A stretch of DNA of 64,000 nt from Gilvimarinus japonicus (GCF_042847215.1 NZ_AP031500.1:248001-312000), one strand, 5' to 3'; numbered from the stretch's first letter, positions 33,921 through 44,147 are shown. The notes: generated by a model not told the origin, from the sequence alone. Translations and numbers: made by a program.

Positions 33921-35552
33921 ATGCAAAACACTCCTTGGTGGCGCGGCGCCATTATCTATCAGGTTTACCCCCGTTCATTGATGGACAGTAATGGTGACGG
34001 TGTGGGTGATATTGCCGGCATTATCGACAAGCTCGATTACATCGCAAGCCTGGGGGTGGATGCTATTTGGGTGTCGCCGTTTTTTCGCTCGCCCATGAAA
34101 GACTTTGGTTACGACATTAGCGATTACCGGGACGTCGACCCGCTGTTCGGCACGCTGGACGATATCGATCGTTTAATCGCCGAGGCACACAAGCGTGACA
34201 TTCGGCTGATTATCGATCAGGTGCTGAGCCATACCTCCGATCAGCACGCCTGGTTTCAGGAAAGCCGCGAATCAAAAGATAACCTCAAAGCCGATTGGTA
34301 TGTGTGGGCCGACCCAAGTGAGGACGGCACGCCTCCCAATAACTGGCTGGCTATTTTTGGCGGCTGCGCGTGGGAGTGGGAGCCGCGCCGCGAGCAGTAC
34401 TATCTGCACAACTTTTTAAAAAGCCAACCCGACCTCAATTTTCATAATCCCGATGTGCGCGCGGCAATTTTGGCCGAGGTGGAATTTTGGCTAAAGCGCG
34501 GCGTCGATGGTTTACGTTTGGATGCCATCAATTTTTGTTTTCACGATAAACAGCTGCGTAACAATCCGGCAAAACCTGCCGCCGAGCGCAAAGGTCGTGG
34601 CTTTAGCGAGGACAATCCTTACGCGTTTCAGCGCCACCTTTTTGATAACACCCAGCCCGAGAATCTTGAGTTTATGCAAGAGATTCGCTGCTTGATGGAT
34701 CGGTATCCGGGCACGGTAACTCTGGGTGAAATCTCCTCGGAAGATTCTCTCGCCACCATGGCCGAATACACCCAAGGCGACAAGCGTTTGCATATGACTT
34801 ACAGTTTTGAGCTGTTGTCGGAAGAGTTTTCGGCCGCGTACATTCGCCATACTGTCGAAACTTTAGAGCAAGGTCTGGGTGAAGGCTGGCCCTGCTGGGC
34901 GATTGGCAATCACGATGTGGCCCGTGTCCTTAGCCGCTGGGGGGGCGATAGCGCTTCGCCGGCACTGGCAAAAGTTCTCAACGCGATGTTGTTTTCATTG
35001 CGTGGCAGCATTTGCAGCTACCAAGGCGAAGAGTTGGGTTTAACTGAGGCGAATATCGATCAGCATCAGCTGCAAGACCCGTACGGTATTGCTTTTTGGC
35101 CACGGTTTAAGGGGCGCGATGGATGCCGCACGCCGATGCCTTGGAGTAACGGTGTGGCCGGTGGTTTTACCGATAGCTCACCTTGGTTACCTGTGCCGCA
35201 AGAACATTTGGCCCGCGCGGTATCGATTCAAGATGAAGCGCCCGACTCGGTGCTGAATGCCTATCGGACTTTTACCGATTGGCGAAAACAGCAGCCTGCA
35301 CTTTTGTGGGGTGATATTAAATTTTACGATTTAGGTGAGAACCTATTAGCGTTTACCCGCGCTACCGCTGAACAAACATTATTGGCGGTTTTTAATTTGT
35401 CGTCGCAATCAGTGAGTACAGAGTGCACTCGGGCGCTGTGTGACGAGGGCGAGATAACCCCAGTAAGTGGTCATGGGTTTTCGGGTCAGCTACAAGAGGA
35501 TGCATTGCTTTTAGCTCCATTCGACGCCTACTTCGCTGCGCTTACTCGTTAA
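33921..35552 (+). CDS. GH13 alpha-glucosidase (oligo-1,4/1,6 type)
   Basis: 543 residues from the ATG at 33921 (AGGA ten bases upstream, MQNTPWWRGAIIYQVYPRSL); an upstream frame to 33780 runs over the operators and is rejected. No signal peptide, so the enzyme is cytoplasmic. Catalytic residues: nucleophile D201 (GLRLDAIN), acid/base E270 (LGEISS) and D332 (GNHDV). The layout resembles the GH13_23 group of alpha-glucosidases that cleave maltose and short alpha-glucans after uptake. It is divergent from the glucoamylase gene. Confidence 0.92.
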   Translation: MQNTPWWRGAIIYQVYPRSLMDSNGDGVGDIAGIIDKLDYIASLGVDAIWVSPFFRSPMKDFGYDISDYRDVDPLFGTLDDIDRLIAEAHKRDIRLIIDQVLSHTSDQHAWFQESRESKDNLKADWYVWADPSEDGTPPNNWLAIFGGCAWEWEPRREQYYLHNFLKSQPDLNFHNPDVRAAILAEVEFWLKRGVDGLRLDAINFCFHDKQLRNNPAKPAAERKGRGFSEDNPYAFQRHLFDNTQPENLEFMQEIRCLMDRYPGTVTLGEISSEDSLATMAEYTQGDKRLHMTYSFELLSEEFSAAYIRHTVETLEQGLGEGWPCWAIGNHDVARVLSRWGGDSASPALAKVLNAMLFSLRGSICSYQGEELGLTEANIDQHQLQDPYGIAFWPRFKGRDGCRTPMPWSNGVAGGFTDSSPWLPVPQEHLARAVSIQDEAPDSVLNAYRTFTDWRKQQPALLWGDIKFYDLGENLLAFTRATAEQTLLAVFNLSSQSVSTECTRALCDEGEITPVSGHGFSGQLQEDALLLAPFDAYFAALTR

Positions 35553-36084
35553 ACATCTAGGCTCGCTGTGCATAGCAGCGGGCCCTTCCCTTCTTCGGTT
35601 AATGCCGCACTATAATTTATTCTCCTGCCTAAAATACCTCGTCATAGCTTTTGACAAATAAGCGTTATTGCATACGTATTCATGTTGAACAAAAACTGCA
35701 CTGTCCATAGTCTTGGATGATAGAGATAAAATCGCAGCCATAAATAATAACGAGGGCGCACATGAATATCTTCCTGAACCTTTCAGTAATTTCTCTTTTT
35801 TATAAACAGCACTCACGCTGACATTATTTTCCAGTGAACTTTATAAGGCGTTAATTTATCGCTTGATATGAGGCCGCCCGGCCTAGTTTTATCTAATGAC
35901 AGTTGTACAGATCGATATTAACGCCTAGTGAAGTTATTTCGGGAAATTACGTGCCTAAAAAATACCTTTAACGGTATTTTTCCCGCAAGTTTATTTGAAA
36001 ATTTTTTGCTCTGACGGTATTGAGCGTGTTCTTCCAATAATGGCGCCTGTTACAGCGCTAATAATAATGACTGGGTAGATTGCT
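35553..36084 (+). promoter_or_regulatory. Upstream region of the giant redox gene with operator 3
   Basis: 532 bases. TTGACA lies at 35651-35656, and the operator TGCATACGTATTCA (35669-35682) covers the expected -10 position, so repressor binding would block this promoter. A leader of about 400 nt would follow. A minus-strand frame (35610-35816) has no ribosome site or protein-like features. No structured RNA is evident. Confidence 0.55.
35669..35682. promoter_or_regulatory. Starch-locus operator 3
   Basis: TGCATACGTATTCA, 13 of 14 positions as in operator 4. It overlaps the predicted -10 of the TTGACA promoter at 35651, ahead of the giant CBM/PQQ/cytochrome gene. Confidence 0.7.
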
Positions 36085-39000
36085 ATGATTTATAACAATC
36101 GCATAATCGCTAGTATGCAGCGCTGTTTTCGTTGTGGTCTTCTTTTTGCTGTTTCAAGTATGCTTGTGGCGGTTAGCGCTGAGGCGCAGCAGTGGGATAG
36201 TGCGTATCTGCGCGGTACCTCCAATAACTGGGGTGCTACCGCATTAACCTATGATGAAGATGTTCAGCTCTGGCGAACGACGCAAGTATTTGGCAACGAT
36301 AATCCTCGATTTAAGATTTCACGTTTTGATAATTGGACCGAAGCCTATCCACAAAACGACTATGTAGTGACATCGGGGGCGGGTCGCTACATTATTCGTT
36401 TTAATGATGTAACACACGAGATTAGCGTGGCAGATGCTGAGCCAGAGCCTGAAACGACAATAGCCGAACATTCCGTTTGTTTTGCGAATCCAAACAATTA
36501 CAATCAGGGTTATGTTTATTTCTGGGATGCTCGTCCCGCCGTATCAACGTTCCAGCTCAAGGCGTGGCCGGGCTATGAGCTAGCGGATAATAATGGTTAC
36601 CTTTGTCTTGATTTGTCGCCATTGCTGCAAGCTGACTCCCTTCCCGAATCAGTTAATGTTATTTTTCACAATAATGAAGGGGATCAAACAAGCGATCTAT
36701 TGTTGACGGGGGATGCTTGCTTTTCTGGCAGTCAGTGGGTGAGCTTAGCCGATTGTGGCTTTAGCGCATACATGCCCGCATTTGCTATTGACGCCGGTGA
36801 CAACGTAACGACTGATGCCGGTAGCTCTGTGACGCTTAAAGCTACCGCCAACAATGGAGAAATCGCGAGTGTTGAGTGGACAAGCGATGTTTGGCCTGCG
36901 GTGATAAATGGCAATAATGTTGTATCGCCCATTTTACCATCCGCAGGAAGTTACACGGTTACCGCCACGGCCGTTTCAGAGAGCGATGAACTGGCCAGCG
37001 ACAGTTTCTCATTGACAGTTAACCCCGCGCCCGATGTTGATCAAGTCAGCAGTAACAGTCTTTGCTTTACCAACCCTAACGATTTTCAGCAGCCTTATAT
37101 TTACCTCTGGGGAGCAGTTCCCGATGGTGCCCTAACCGGGACGGCACCTTGGCCCGGCAATGCGATGACACAAACTGGCGATCACTATTGCTTTGATGTG
37201 ACACCGCATTTGAGTGGTGAGATGCCGAGCACAGTCAATATCATTTTTAATGATGCCGGCAATCAACAGACAGAAGATTTAACCTACAGCGGGGATGCTT
37301 GCTACAGCGCTCAGGGCTGGCGCGATCTCGCCGATTGCGGATTACATGTTGCGGGGGAGCTTCCTGTCGCCAATGCAGGTGAAGACCGGGTTGTTACGGT
37401 AGGAGATGGTCTCGAACTGTCGGCCGCTGCATCCAGTGGACCCTATCAAGAGGCTCGCTGGAGTAGTGCGCAGTGGGCGGAAGATTTGCTTGGTGAGCAG
37501 GTAATGAGCCCCGCCTTCGAAGCGGAGGGAGTGTCTACTGTTACACTGACTCTAACCACCGCGGCAGGAAATACCGTTACGGACTCATTACAGGTCACGG
37601 TATTGAGCAGCGGGGATGTACCGGGGATGAATCAGCGACCGGTACTTGCGCAGCCGCATAACTTTCCCATCGTCGGTCGTGTTTCTCAGGGCAATTATCG
37701 CTTTGAAGTTGCCTATCCAAATCTGACTAATCAGTTTATGTCACCGGTTATGATTACGCCCGAAATGACCAGTGGCTTAATGTTTGTTGTCGATAAACTA
37801 GGCGTGGTTTATGCGTTTCCGGATACGCCTGATGTAACGCCGGCGGATGTGGTAACTCTGTTGGATATATCGAGTCAGGTAAAAAATTATCACGAACAGG
37901 GTTTGCTGAGCATTGCTTTTGATCCCAGCTACGCCATTAACGGTTTTATTTACGGTTACTATATTAATGGCACTAACGACAATGAGCGTGAGCCTAATGG
38001 CCAGTTTGGTGATGGTGTGTTGCAGCGTTGGACTGTCGACGATCCTTACAACCCCACAGAAGTTCTAGCCGGGTCGAGTGTAGAGCTTCTGCGTATCGCG
38101 CAACCGGGTCCTGATCATAAAGGTGGCATGTTGCAGTTTAGCCCAGAAGATAATTACCTTTATCTAGGGGTGGGCGATGGTGCCTACGGTCATAGCGCTA
38201 TGACTTCGTATGCGGAGGACCCGCGCACCAACAATAACGCTCAAGTGACGAGCAATTTACTTGGCTCGATGATTCGTATTAACCCTCTCGAGCAACCCGT
38301 GAACGGCAAGTACTACGACATACCCAGCGATAATCCTTTTGTAGGGGTGGCAGGCTTTCGCCCGGAGATTTGGTCCTACGGGCACCGCAACCCTTGGCGT
38401 TGGGCGTTTGATTCTGAAGCGCCTTATACCTTGTGGGAAACCGAGGTCGGTCAGGCGGGCTTTGAGGAAGTCAATCTAATTAAAAAAGGTAAAAATTACG
38501 GTTGGCCCGTATGTGAAGGCAGAGACAATCGCGGCAACTTAGGGGGTGACCCAGCTAAAAGTTGTAGCACAGATTTCGAGCCTCCACGGGAGGGCTATAA
38601 CCATCCTGTCGGTCGCTCCATTATTGGCGGTATCGTCTATCGTGGCAATGCGTTGCCAGGGTTGAGTGGTCGATTTGTGTTTGGTGACTATGTTACCAAA
38701 AAGATTTGGGCGGTTGCCGATGGTGAAGACAAGGCACTCGTGAGTGACGCTTTTCCTGAGAATATCGCCTCATTTGGTACCGGTACTGATGGTGAGTCGT
38801 TATTGGTATCGACCTACGGTGTTGAGTACGGCGGCAACTCGACAATTTATCGTTTGCTAGATGATGATGCCGAGCGAGCGAGTATTCCCGAGCGGCTATC
38901 GGATACCGGGTTATTCTCAAGCTTGCAACCGTTAACACCACTTGATGGTGTGATTGAGTACGACGTTAACGTGCAAGGCTGGTTTGATGGTGCTCATGTT

Positions 39001-42000
39001 CGGCATTTTATGGTGGTACCCGAGGGTGAGGTTATTAACTTTTCGGCAACAGAGGATTGGGATCTTCCCGCCGGTTCAGTCTTGGTTAAACACAAAACGG
39101 TTAGTGCCAGTGATGGTGGTCAAGTGCCCTTTACCACGTCGGTTTTGTTTCGCCAAGAAACCGGAAACTGGCAGGCGGCAAATTATCGTTGGAATTCTGA
39201 ACACAGTGAGGCGACGTTGGTTACCCAAACATCAACCGTTACCGACTCCGATGCCGAAGGCCGCGAGCGAGCTGTACAGGCTCCTGCCGATTGCGGCTCG
39301 TGCCACACTGGTAACGGCAGTCGCGACCCGTTGGCACTACATACACGTCAGCTGAATCGCAATTTTGATTACGCTGGCATAACGGATAATCAGATCGATG
39401 CGTTTAACTATGTTGGCATGTTTGACTCGGTGATTGATGAGGCCCGTAGTTTTACCGCGTTTAGCGCCTTGACTGATACCAATGCGAACCAAACGGCGCG
39501 AGCAAAGGCATATCTAGACACTAACTGCTCGCACTGTCACTCCAGTAGTTTTATGGATATGCGTTACGACACCCCACTGGCGCAGATGAAACTGCTTAAT
39601 GTACAGACCAGCGGTGGTAAATATCGCATCAAACCCTTTAGCCCTACTGATAGCTTGGTTCATATTTATCAGGTTAGCGATGGCAATCGGATGCCGAAAG
39701 GAACGCTCTACACGAATCCTTTAGCGGCTGCGTTCTTTAATGATTGGATTGCCGCTCCCAGAGCGGAGCAGGTAGCTCTTGACGTCAATGTGGCTGAGAC
39801 CGTCAACCCAGGTGATACCGTTACGGCAAACGTTGCCGCCGTTTTTAACAATGGCTTTAATCATGCGGTGGAGGCTATCACTGCCGCCGTGACCAGTAAC
39901 CCCGGTATTTTAACGGTGGAGTCGATTACTGGTAATGAAGTCATCCTGCGAGCAGAGTCTGCAGGTGTGGCGAGTTTGACGGTTCAAGCGGGGGGCTACG
40001 ATAGCTCGGTCAATATCGAGGTGGTCAACATCGATACCGCCCTGAGCGCTATCGCCATTTCACCCAACCCTCTCGCACTGACTGCAGAGCAGCAATTGGT
40101 AGTCTATGGAGTACGAACCGATGGTACCAAAGTGAATTTATTTGGCGAGGCGAGTTGGCACATCACTCGTGGCAATGATGTCGTCAGTGTGAATCAACAA
40201 GGCTTAGTGACCCGCTTAGCGAACGGAACGGCAACGGTGTCGGCACAAGTGGGTGATTTAACGGCGAGTGTCGATCTTGTCGAGGCGGAGCAAGGGATAT
40301 CTCTACGCTACGATAACAGCGATAACTGGCCCGCGGTATACGCCTACCTGTGGGTAACCGTGAATGGCGTCGATCAGCCTTTTGCTGATTGGCCAGGGGT
40401 CGCGATGACCAATGGTGGCGATGGTTGGTGGAGCCACCAGATCGATGCCGACTTATTGCCTGAAGACTCGGTGAATGTGGTTTTTAACAATGGCGGCAAC
40501 GGTGAGCAAACCGCTGATATCGATAATATTACCCAGTCGTCTAGCTACAGCAATGGCCAATTGCAGCCATGGGATGACGACATTGAAAACAATGCCGAGA
40601 TTGCTCGGCTGGCGGTTATTGGCGGCAGTACCGAAAATAATGAGCGAGATTTTTCGGTGGGAAGTGTGGTGACGGTAACCGCCGATGATGCGCCATTGGG
40701 TACTGAATTTACCGGCTGGCAGGGCGATGGCGCGGCATTTATTGTGGGGTCGGTTAGCGACCGTCGAGTACAGGTTTTAATTCCCGAGCACAATGTTTCT
40801 GTGCAGGCAGTGTTTGCCGGGCAGTCCGGTAAGTATCAAGCGGGAAGAGATTTTTACGCCGCGCAATGCGCGACTTGTCACGGTGATGATGGTAATGGCG
40901 GGGTCGCGACTGCCATTAATAATTTAGGTGAGTCCTGGAACCAAAGCTTACTCGCCAATTATATCGCTGATTTTATGCCGATGGATAACGCGACCAGTTG
41001 CAGCGGTACCAGCGAGAGCGACTGTGCTTTTGAAATCTCGAGGATGATTATTGCCGATGCCTGGGAGCAATCGGTTTGCAATGGTGCCGAGTGTGAGGGC
41101 AATGCTATTGATGCGCGTAACCTGCGCCTATTAACCAAAGAGGAGTATCTCAATAGCGTAAGAGACGTGTTTAATATTAACTTCTCGGCTGAGATCATGG
41201 ATACCGTGCCGGCGGATGGGCGCTATAGAAATTTTACCACCGCATCATATTTGACCTCGGGTTACGATCGTACTCTGGGCTATCAAATGGTCGCCAAAGA
41301 GCTCGCCGAACAAGCGATAACCCGCTATACCTTTCGCGGATTGGCGGACGGTTGCCAAGAAGCGCGTTGCGCCATCGAACGCTTTGGTAAGCGCTTGTTT
41401 CGTCGTCCACTCGAGAGCGGCGAGATCGACGCCTATCTCGCCTTGTTCAGCGATGAGGATGCCGGCCGCAGTGCGTTGCAAGCCATGTTGATGTCGCCGC
41501 ATTTTATGTACCGCTCAGAGCTCGGGCAACTAAATGCAGAATCGGGGCTATACCAGCTGTCCGCTTATGAGGTGGTGACGTCTCTCACCTATACCTTTTG
41601 GGCCACTACGCCCGATACGGTACTGATGGATATGGCTGACGATGGCGACTTTGATATTAATAGCGCGTTGAGCTATGTGCTTGACGATGCCCGTGCCGAG
41701 CGCGGTTTACGTCGCTTTATCAAGGGGTGGCTTATTAACAACCAGTACCCATTCCCAGCGATTAATAACCCCGATTTAGTGGTGGCACTACAAGAAGAAA
41801 CTGTGCGCTTTGTGCTCGATAACATCGAATCAAATATGCCTTTCTCTGAGCTGCTGTTGGCGGAGTATACCCAGGCGAATGATTTGGTGGCTGACCATTA
41901 TGGTCTCGCCGGGGAGACAACCGAAGGTTGGGGGATGCGCCGTTACGCTAACGATGATCCGCGCACCGGCGCGGGTTTATTGGGGCACGCTAGCTTTTTA

Positions 42001-42579
42001 GCTTCGCGTACTAATACGGTGAATCCGTCGCCCATTAAGCGCGGGGTGTTTGTGCGGGAGATGCTCATGTGCCAAGAGTTTCCACCTCCGGCTGCGGCCA
42101 ACTTTGATGTTCAGTTTGAAGATGACGACAGTAACCGTGAGGCGACGGCGCGTCACACCCAAGAGCCCGCCTGCCGCGCCTGCCACCAGTTTATCGATGG
42201 TGTGGGCTTTGGCTTTGAGCGCTATGACAGTCAGGGTTTGTATCGGGTCATCGAAACTCTGGGTAATGGTGAAACCCAAGAGATTGACGCCAGTGGCGCG
42301 ATAAAAAGCTTGTACTCTCCCGAGACCGTTATGGACCCGGACAGCGAGGCGGTACCGTATCATTCTATCGCCGAGTTGGCCGCGTTAATCGCCGGCAGCG
42401 GGCAGGGCGAGGCTTGTTTTGCGCGGCAGTTTTATCGCTATTTTGTGGGGCGTGAAGAAAACAAACTGAGCGACGAAATTATTATTCGTTCGTACAGTCA
42501 GGATCTTCGAAACGGGGGCGGCATGCGCGACATGCTGAAAGATTTGGTGTTATCCGATAGCTTCACTCAGCGCCGCTAA
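36085..42579 (+). CDS. Giant secreted starch-binding PQQ dehydrogenase/cytochrome/DUF1592-DUF1588 protein
   Basis: 2164 residues in one open frame. Order: signal peptide (1-35); amylase-type N-domain (36-115, AYLRGTSNNWG); starch-binding CBM26-like modules at about 127-226, 321-421 and 1404-1490 (for example AYLWVTVNG with WPGVAM); Ig/PKD-like linkers; PQQ/GSDH-type six-bladed sugar dehydrogenase (about 513-926); a cytochrome-like domain with CGSCH (1070-1074) and CSHCH (1148-1152); BIG2 domains (1225-1400); a bacterial repeat; cytochrome c with CATCH (1595-1599); then DUF1587/DUF1595/DUF1592/DUF1588/DUF1585 (1680-2160) with CRACH (2030-2034). The family of the last part has no known activity. 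It probably oxidises alpha-glucan ends and passes electrons on through haem. A DUF1552 gene follows directly. Confidence 0.9.
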   Translation: MIYNNRIIASMQRCFRCGLLFAVSSMLVAVSAEAQQWDSAYLRGTSNNWGATALTYDEDVQLWRTTQVFGNDNPRFKISRFDNWTEAYPQNDYVVTSGAGRYIIRFNDVTHEISVADAEPEPETTIAEHSVCFANPNNYNQGYVYFWDARPAVSTFQLKAWPGYELADNNGYLCLDLSPLLQADSLPESVNVIFHNNEGDQTSDLLLTGDACFSGSQWVSLADCGFSAYMPAFAIDAGDNVTTDAGSSVTLKATANNGEIASVEWTSDVWPAVINGNNVVSPILPSAGSYTVTATAVSESDELASDSFSLTVNPAPDVDQVSSNSLCFTNPNDFQQPYIYLWGAVPDGALTGTAPWPGNAMTQTGDHYCFDVTPHLSGEMPSTVNIIFNDAGNQQTEDLTYSGDACYSAQGWRDLADCGLHVAGELPVANAGEDRVVTVGDGLELSAAASSGPYQEARWSSAQWAEDLLGEQVMSPAFEAEGVSTVTLTLTTAAGNTVTDSLQVTVLSSGDVPGMNQRPVLAQPHNFPIVGRVSQGNYRFEVAYPNLTNQFMSPVMITPEMTSGLMFVVDKLGVVYAFPDTPDVTPADVVTLLDISSQVKNYHEQGLLSIAFDPSYAINGFIYGYYINGTNDNEREPNGQFGDGVLQRWTVDDPYNPTEVLAGSSVELLRIAQPGPDHKGGMLQFSPEDNYLYLGVGDGAYGHSAMTSYAEDPRTNNNAQVTSNLLGSMIRINPLEQPVNGKYYDIPSDNPFVGVAGFRPEIWSYGHRNPWRWAFDSEAPYTLWETEVGQAGFEEVNLIKKGKNYGWPVCEGRDNRGNLGGDPAKSCSTDFEPPREGYNHPVGRSIIGGIVYRGNALPGLSGRFVFGDYVTKKIWAVADGEDKALVSDAFPENIASFGTGTDGESLLVSTYGVEYGGNSTIYRLLDDDAERASIPERLSDTGLFSSLQPLTPLDGVIEYDVNVQGWFDGAHVRHFMVVPEGEVINFSATEDWDLPAGSVLVKHKTVSASDGGQVPFTTSVLFRQETGNWQAANYRWNSEHSEATLVTQTSTVTDSDAEGRERAVQAPADCGSCHTGNGSRDPLALHTRQLNRNFDYAGITDNQIDAFNYVGMFDSVIDEARSFTAFSALTDTNANQTARAKAYLDTNCSHCHSSSFMDMRYDTPLAQMKLLNVQTSGGKYRIKPFSPTDSLVHIYQVSDGNRMPKGTLYTNPLAAAFFNDWIAAPRAEQVALDVNVAETVNPGDTVTANVAAVFNNGFNHAVEAITAAVTSNPGILTVESITGNEVILRAESAGVASLTVQAGGYDSSVNIEVVNIDTALSAIAISPNPLALTAEQQLVVYGVRTDGTKVNLFGEASWHITRGNDVVSVNQQGLVTRLANGTATVSAQVGDLTASVDLVEAEQGISLRYDNSDNWPAVYAYLWVTVNGVDQPFADWPGVAMTNGGDGWWSHQIDADLLPEDSVNVVFNNGGNGEQTADIDNITQSSSYSNGQLQPWDDDIENNAEIARLAVIGGSTENNERDFSVGSVVTVTADDAPLGTEFTGWQGDGAAFIVGSVSDRRVQVLIPEHNVSVQAVFAGQSGKYQAGRDFYAAQCATCHGDDGNGGVATAINNLGESWNQSLLANYIADFMPMDNATSCSGTSESDCAFEISRMIIADAWEQSVCNGAECEGNAIDARNLRLLTKEEYLNSVRDVFNINFSAEIMDTVPADGRYRNFTTASYLTSGYDRTLGYQMVAKELAEQAITRYTFRGLADGCQEARCAIERFGKRLFRRPLESGEIDAYLALFSDEDAGRSALQAMLMSPHFMYRSELGQLNAESGLYQLSAYEVVTSLTYTFWATTPDTVLMDMADDGDFDINSALSYVLDDARAERGLRRFIKGWLINNQYPFPAINNPDLVVALQEETVRFVLDNIESNMPFSELLLAEYTQANDLVADHYGLAGETTEGWGMRRYANDDPRTGAGLLGHASFLASRTNTVNPSPIKRGVFVREMLMCQEFPPPAAANFDVQFEDDDSNREATARHTQEPACRACHQFIDGVGFGFERYDSQGLYRVIETLGNGETQEIDASGAIKSLYSPETVMDPDSEAVPYHSIAELAALIAGSGQGEACFARQFYRYFVGREENKLSDEIIIRSYSQDLRNGGGMRDMLKDLVLSDSFTQRR

Positions 42580-42596
42580 GCGATAGGAGAATTATC

Positions 42597-43988
42597 ATGA
42601 CAACAGTAACGAACCGATCACGGCGGAAGCTATTGCTTAATATGGCGCGTACTGGCGCGCTACTGCCCTTTGCTGGACAAATGTTGGGGCAAAACGTCTA
42701 CGCCCAAACCGGTAGGGCCCAGCGTGTTTTGTTTTTGTACTACCCCAACGGGGTAGTGCCATACAACTGGCGGCCGGCGCAATTTGACGGCGGCATTGGC
42801 GGCTCGCAAGAGTTGAGTTTTGGTTTGGGGCCTCTGGCTAACTGGCACGATCGCCTGATTGTGTTAAGAAACTTAACGCTGGATATCGGCTCGGGCGCCG
42901 GTGCGCACTACAACGATATGCGTGGTATTTTAACGGGTAATAAAGATATTAGCGCCTCCAGCGCTAGCATTGATCATTTAATTGCCGAGCAGCTCGGGAG
43001 TGAGAGTGTGCTGAGCCTCGGCGTGCGCACCGGATCTAAGTCGGACATTATGATTTCTAAGCCACGTAATGTGGGTACCACTGAGCGACCGATTCCCAAT
43101 AACGATCCGCGCGATGTGGCGGCGAAGCTGGCGCTGGGTATTGGCGATGTGGATAGCCCGCAGTCCGATGAGATGCGCCGTATCTATGAGGCCATTTTGG
43201 ACGATTTTGACTCGCTGGCAAATGCCACGCTTGATACCGCGCGCCGGAGTAAACTTGCCATTCATGAAAACGCGTTAAAACGATTAAAAGATCAGTCGGG
43301 CGTGCAAGTCGGTGAATGCGCGTTTTTTAGTACAGATGTTTTATCGGACCCCTACGCCAATTCTACGCAAGCGTTGAGTCAAACCGAATGGCAAATGTTT
43401 CCGCATTTATGCCGCGCGCAGATTGATAATATTGTCGGTGCGTTTTCCTGTGGTTTACATCGGGTAGCAACATTGCAGCTATCCAAAGGCGATGAAAATG
43501 GCAATCTGGTTAACTACTCGTACGACGAGTGTTGGCAAATGGCGCAGCAAGCGCTCGATCAGGGAATTAAGCCCAGTCAGAACGGTGACCCGGTAACGCC
43601 AATGACGCGCTGGTACAACGAGTTCGCCAGCCACAGTGCATCCCACCGGCCGGGCGATGTTCCCCATACCGCGCAGGTGCGATGGTATCACTCCTTGCTG
43701 GCCTATACTTTGGAGCAGCTGAACCATAAAGGGTTGCTGGACGATACCTTAGTGGTGATGTTCTCTGAGGTGGGTGATGGTTCTCAACACGGGGGCGCGG
43801 CAGGCTCGGTCACTTTAGCCGGGGGGGCCGGTGGCGCGCTCAATACCGGGCGGATTATCCACTGTGGCAACGGCAGTAATGCAGACCCTCAACGTATCTG
43901 GGGGACTCACCAATTGTTTGGCGATGTTGCCCGCTTGATGGGGGTAAATTCTTTGCCAGAAGCGCACTGGAGCGGAGGTGTAGTGTGA
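42597..43988 (+). CDS. DUF1552 protein, partner of the DUF1592/DUF1588 protein
   Basis: 463 residues from the ATG at 42597 with a strong AGGAGAA site, 17 bases after the giant gene. SRRKLLLN and a hydrophobic stretch form a twin-arginine-like signal ending near VYAQ, so it is probably exported folded with a cofactor. The rest matches DUF1552 (VLFLYYPNGVVP; LIVLRNLTLD; AGAHYNDMRGILTG), related to the DUF1501/alkaline-phosphatase-like fold. DUF1552 genes are the standard neighbour of DUF1592/DUF1588 genes in planctomycetes and myxobacteria; the activity is unknown. Confidence 0.85.
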   Translation: MTTVTNRSRRKLLLNMARTGALLPFAGQMLGQNVYAQTGRAQRVLFLYYPNGVVPYNWRPAQFDGGIGGSQELSFGLGPLANWHDRLIVLRNLTLDIGSGAGAHYNDMRGILTGNKDISASSASIDHLIAEQLGSESVLSLGVRTGSKSDIMISKPRNVGTTERPIPNNDPRDVAAKLALGIGDVDSPQSDEMRRIYEAILDDFDSLANATLDTARRSKLAIHENALKRLKDQSGVQVGECAFFSTDVLSDPYANSTQALSQTEWQMFPHLCRAQIDNIVGAFSCGLHRVATLQLSKGDENGNLVNYSYDECWQMAQQALDQGIKPSQNGDPVTPMTRWYNEFASHSASHRPGDVPHTAQVRWYHSLLAYTLEQLNHKGLLDDTLVVMFSEVGDGSQHGGAAGSVTLAGGAGGALNTGRIIHCGNGSNADPQRIWGTHQLFGDVARLMGVNSLPEAHWSGGVV

Positions 43989-44005
43989 CCAAGGGCGAGC
44001 TTGGT

Positions 44006-44019
44006 TGCATACGTATTCA
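44006..44019. promoter_or_regulatory. Starch-locus operator 4, downstream of the DUF1552 gene
   Basis: TGCATACGTATTCA, identical to operator 3, 18 bases after the DUF1552 stop and with no gene start nearby on the plus strand before the terminator at 44148. Confidence 0.7.
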
Positions 44020-44034
44020 GTCGGTGCGGGGCTT

Positions 44035-44048
44035 TGTATACGTATGCA
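44035..44048. promoter_or_regulatory. Starch-locus operator 5
   Basis: TGTATACGTATGCA, 29 bases from operator 4 (centre to centre). The same spacing is seen between operators 1 and 2 (28 bases), supporting cooperative binding. Confidence 0.68.
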
Positions 44049-44147
44049 TAACATTGTAACCGGGCATTAAGCTGACTACTCTAAAACTCTGCATTCGTTC
44101 CGGTGAATGTGACAGAGATACATGGGCTCTCTTCTTTGTATTGTGTT

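Noticed and set aside
35610..35816. Minus-strand frame upstream of the giant gene
   Set aside because: Runs through the predicted promoter and operator; no ribosome site.
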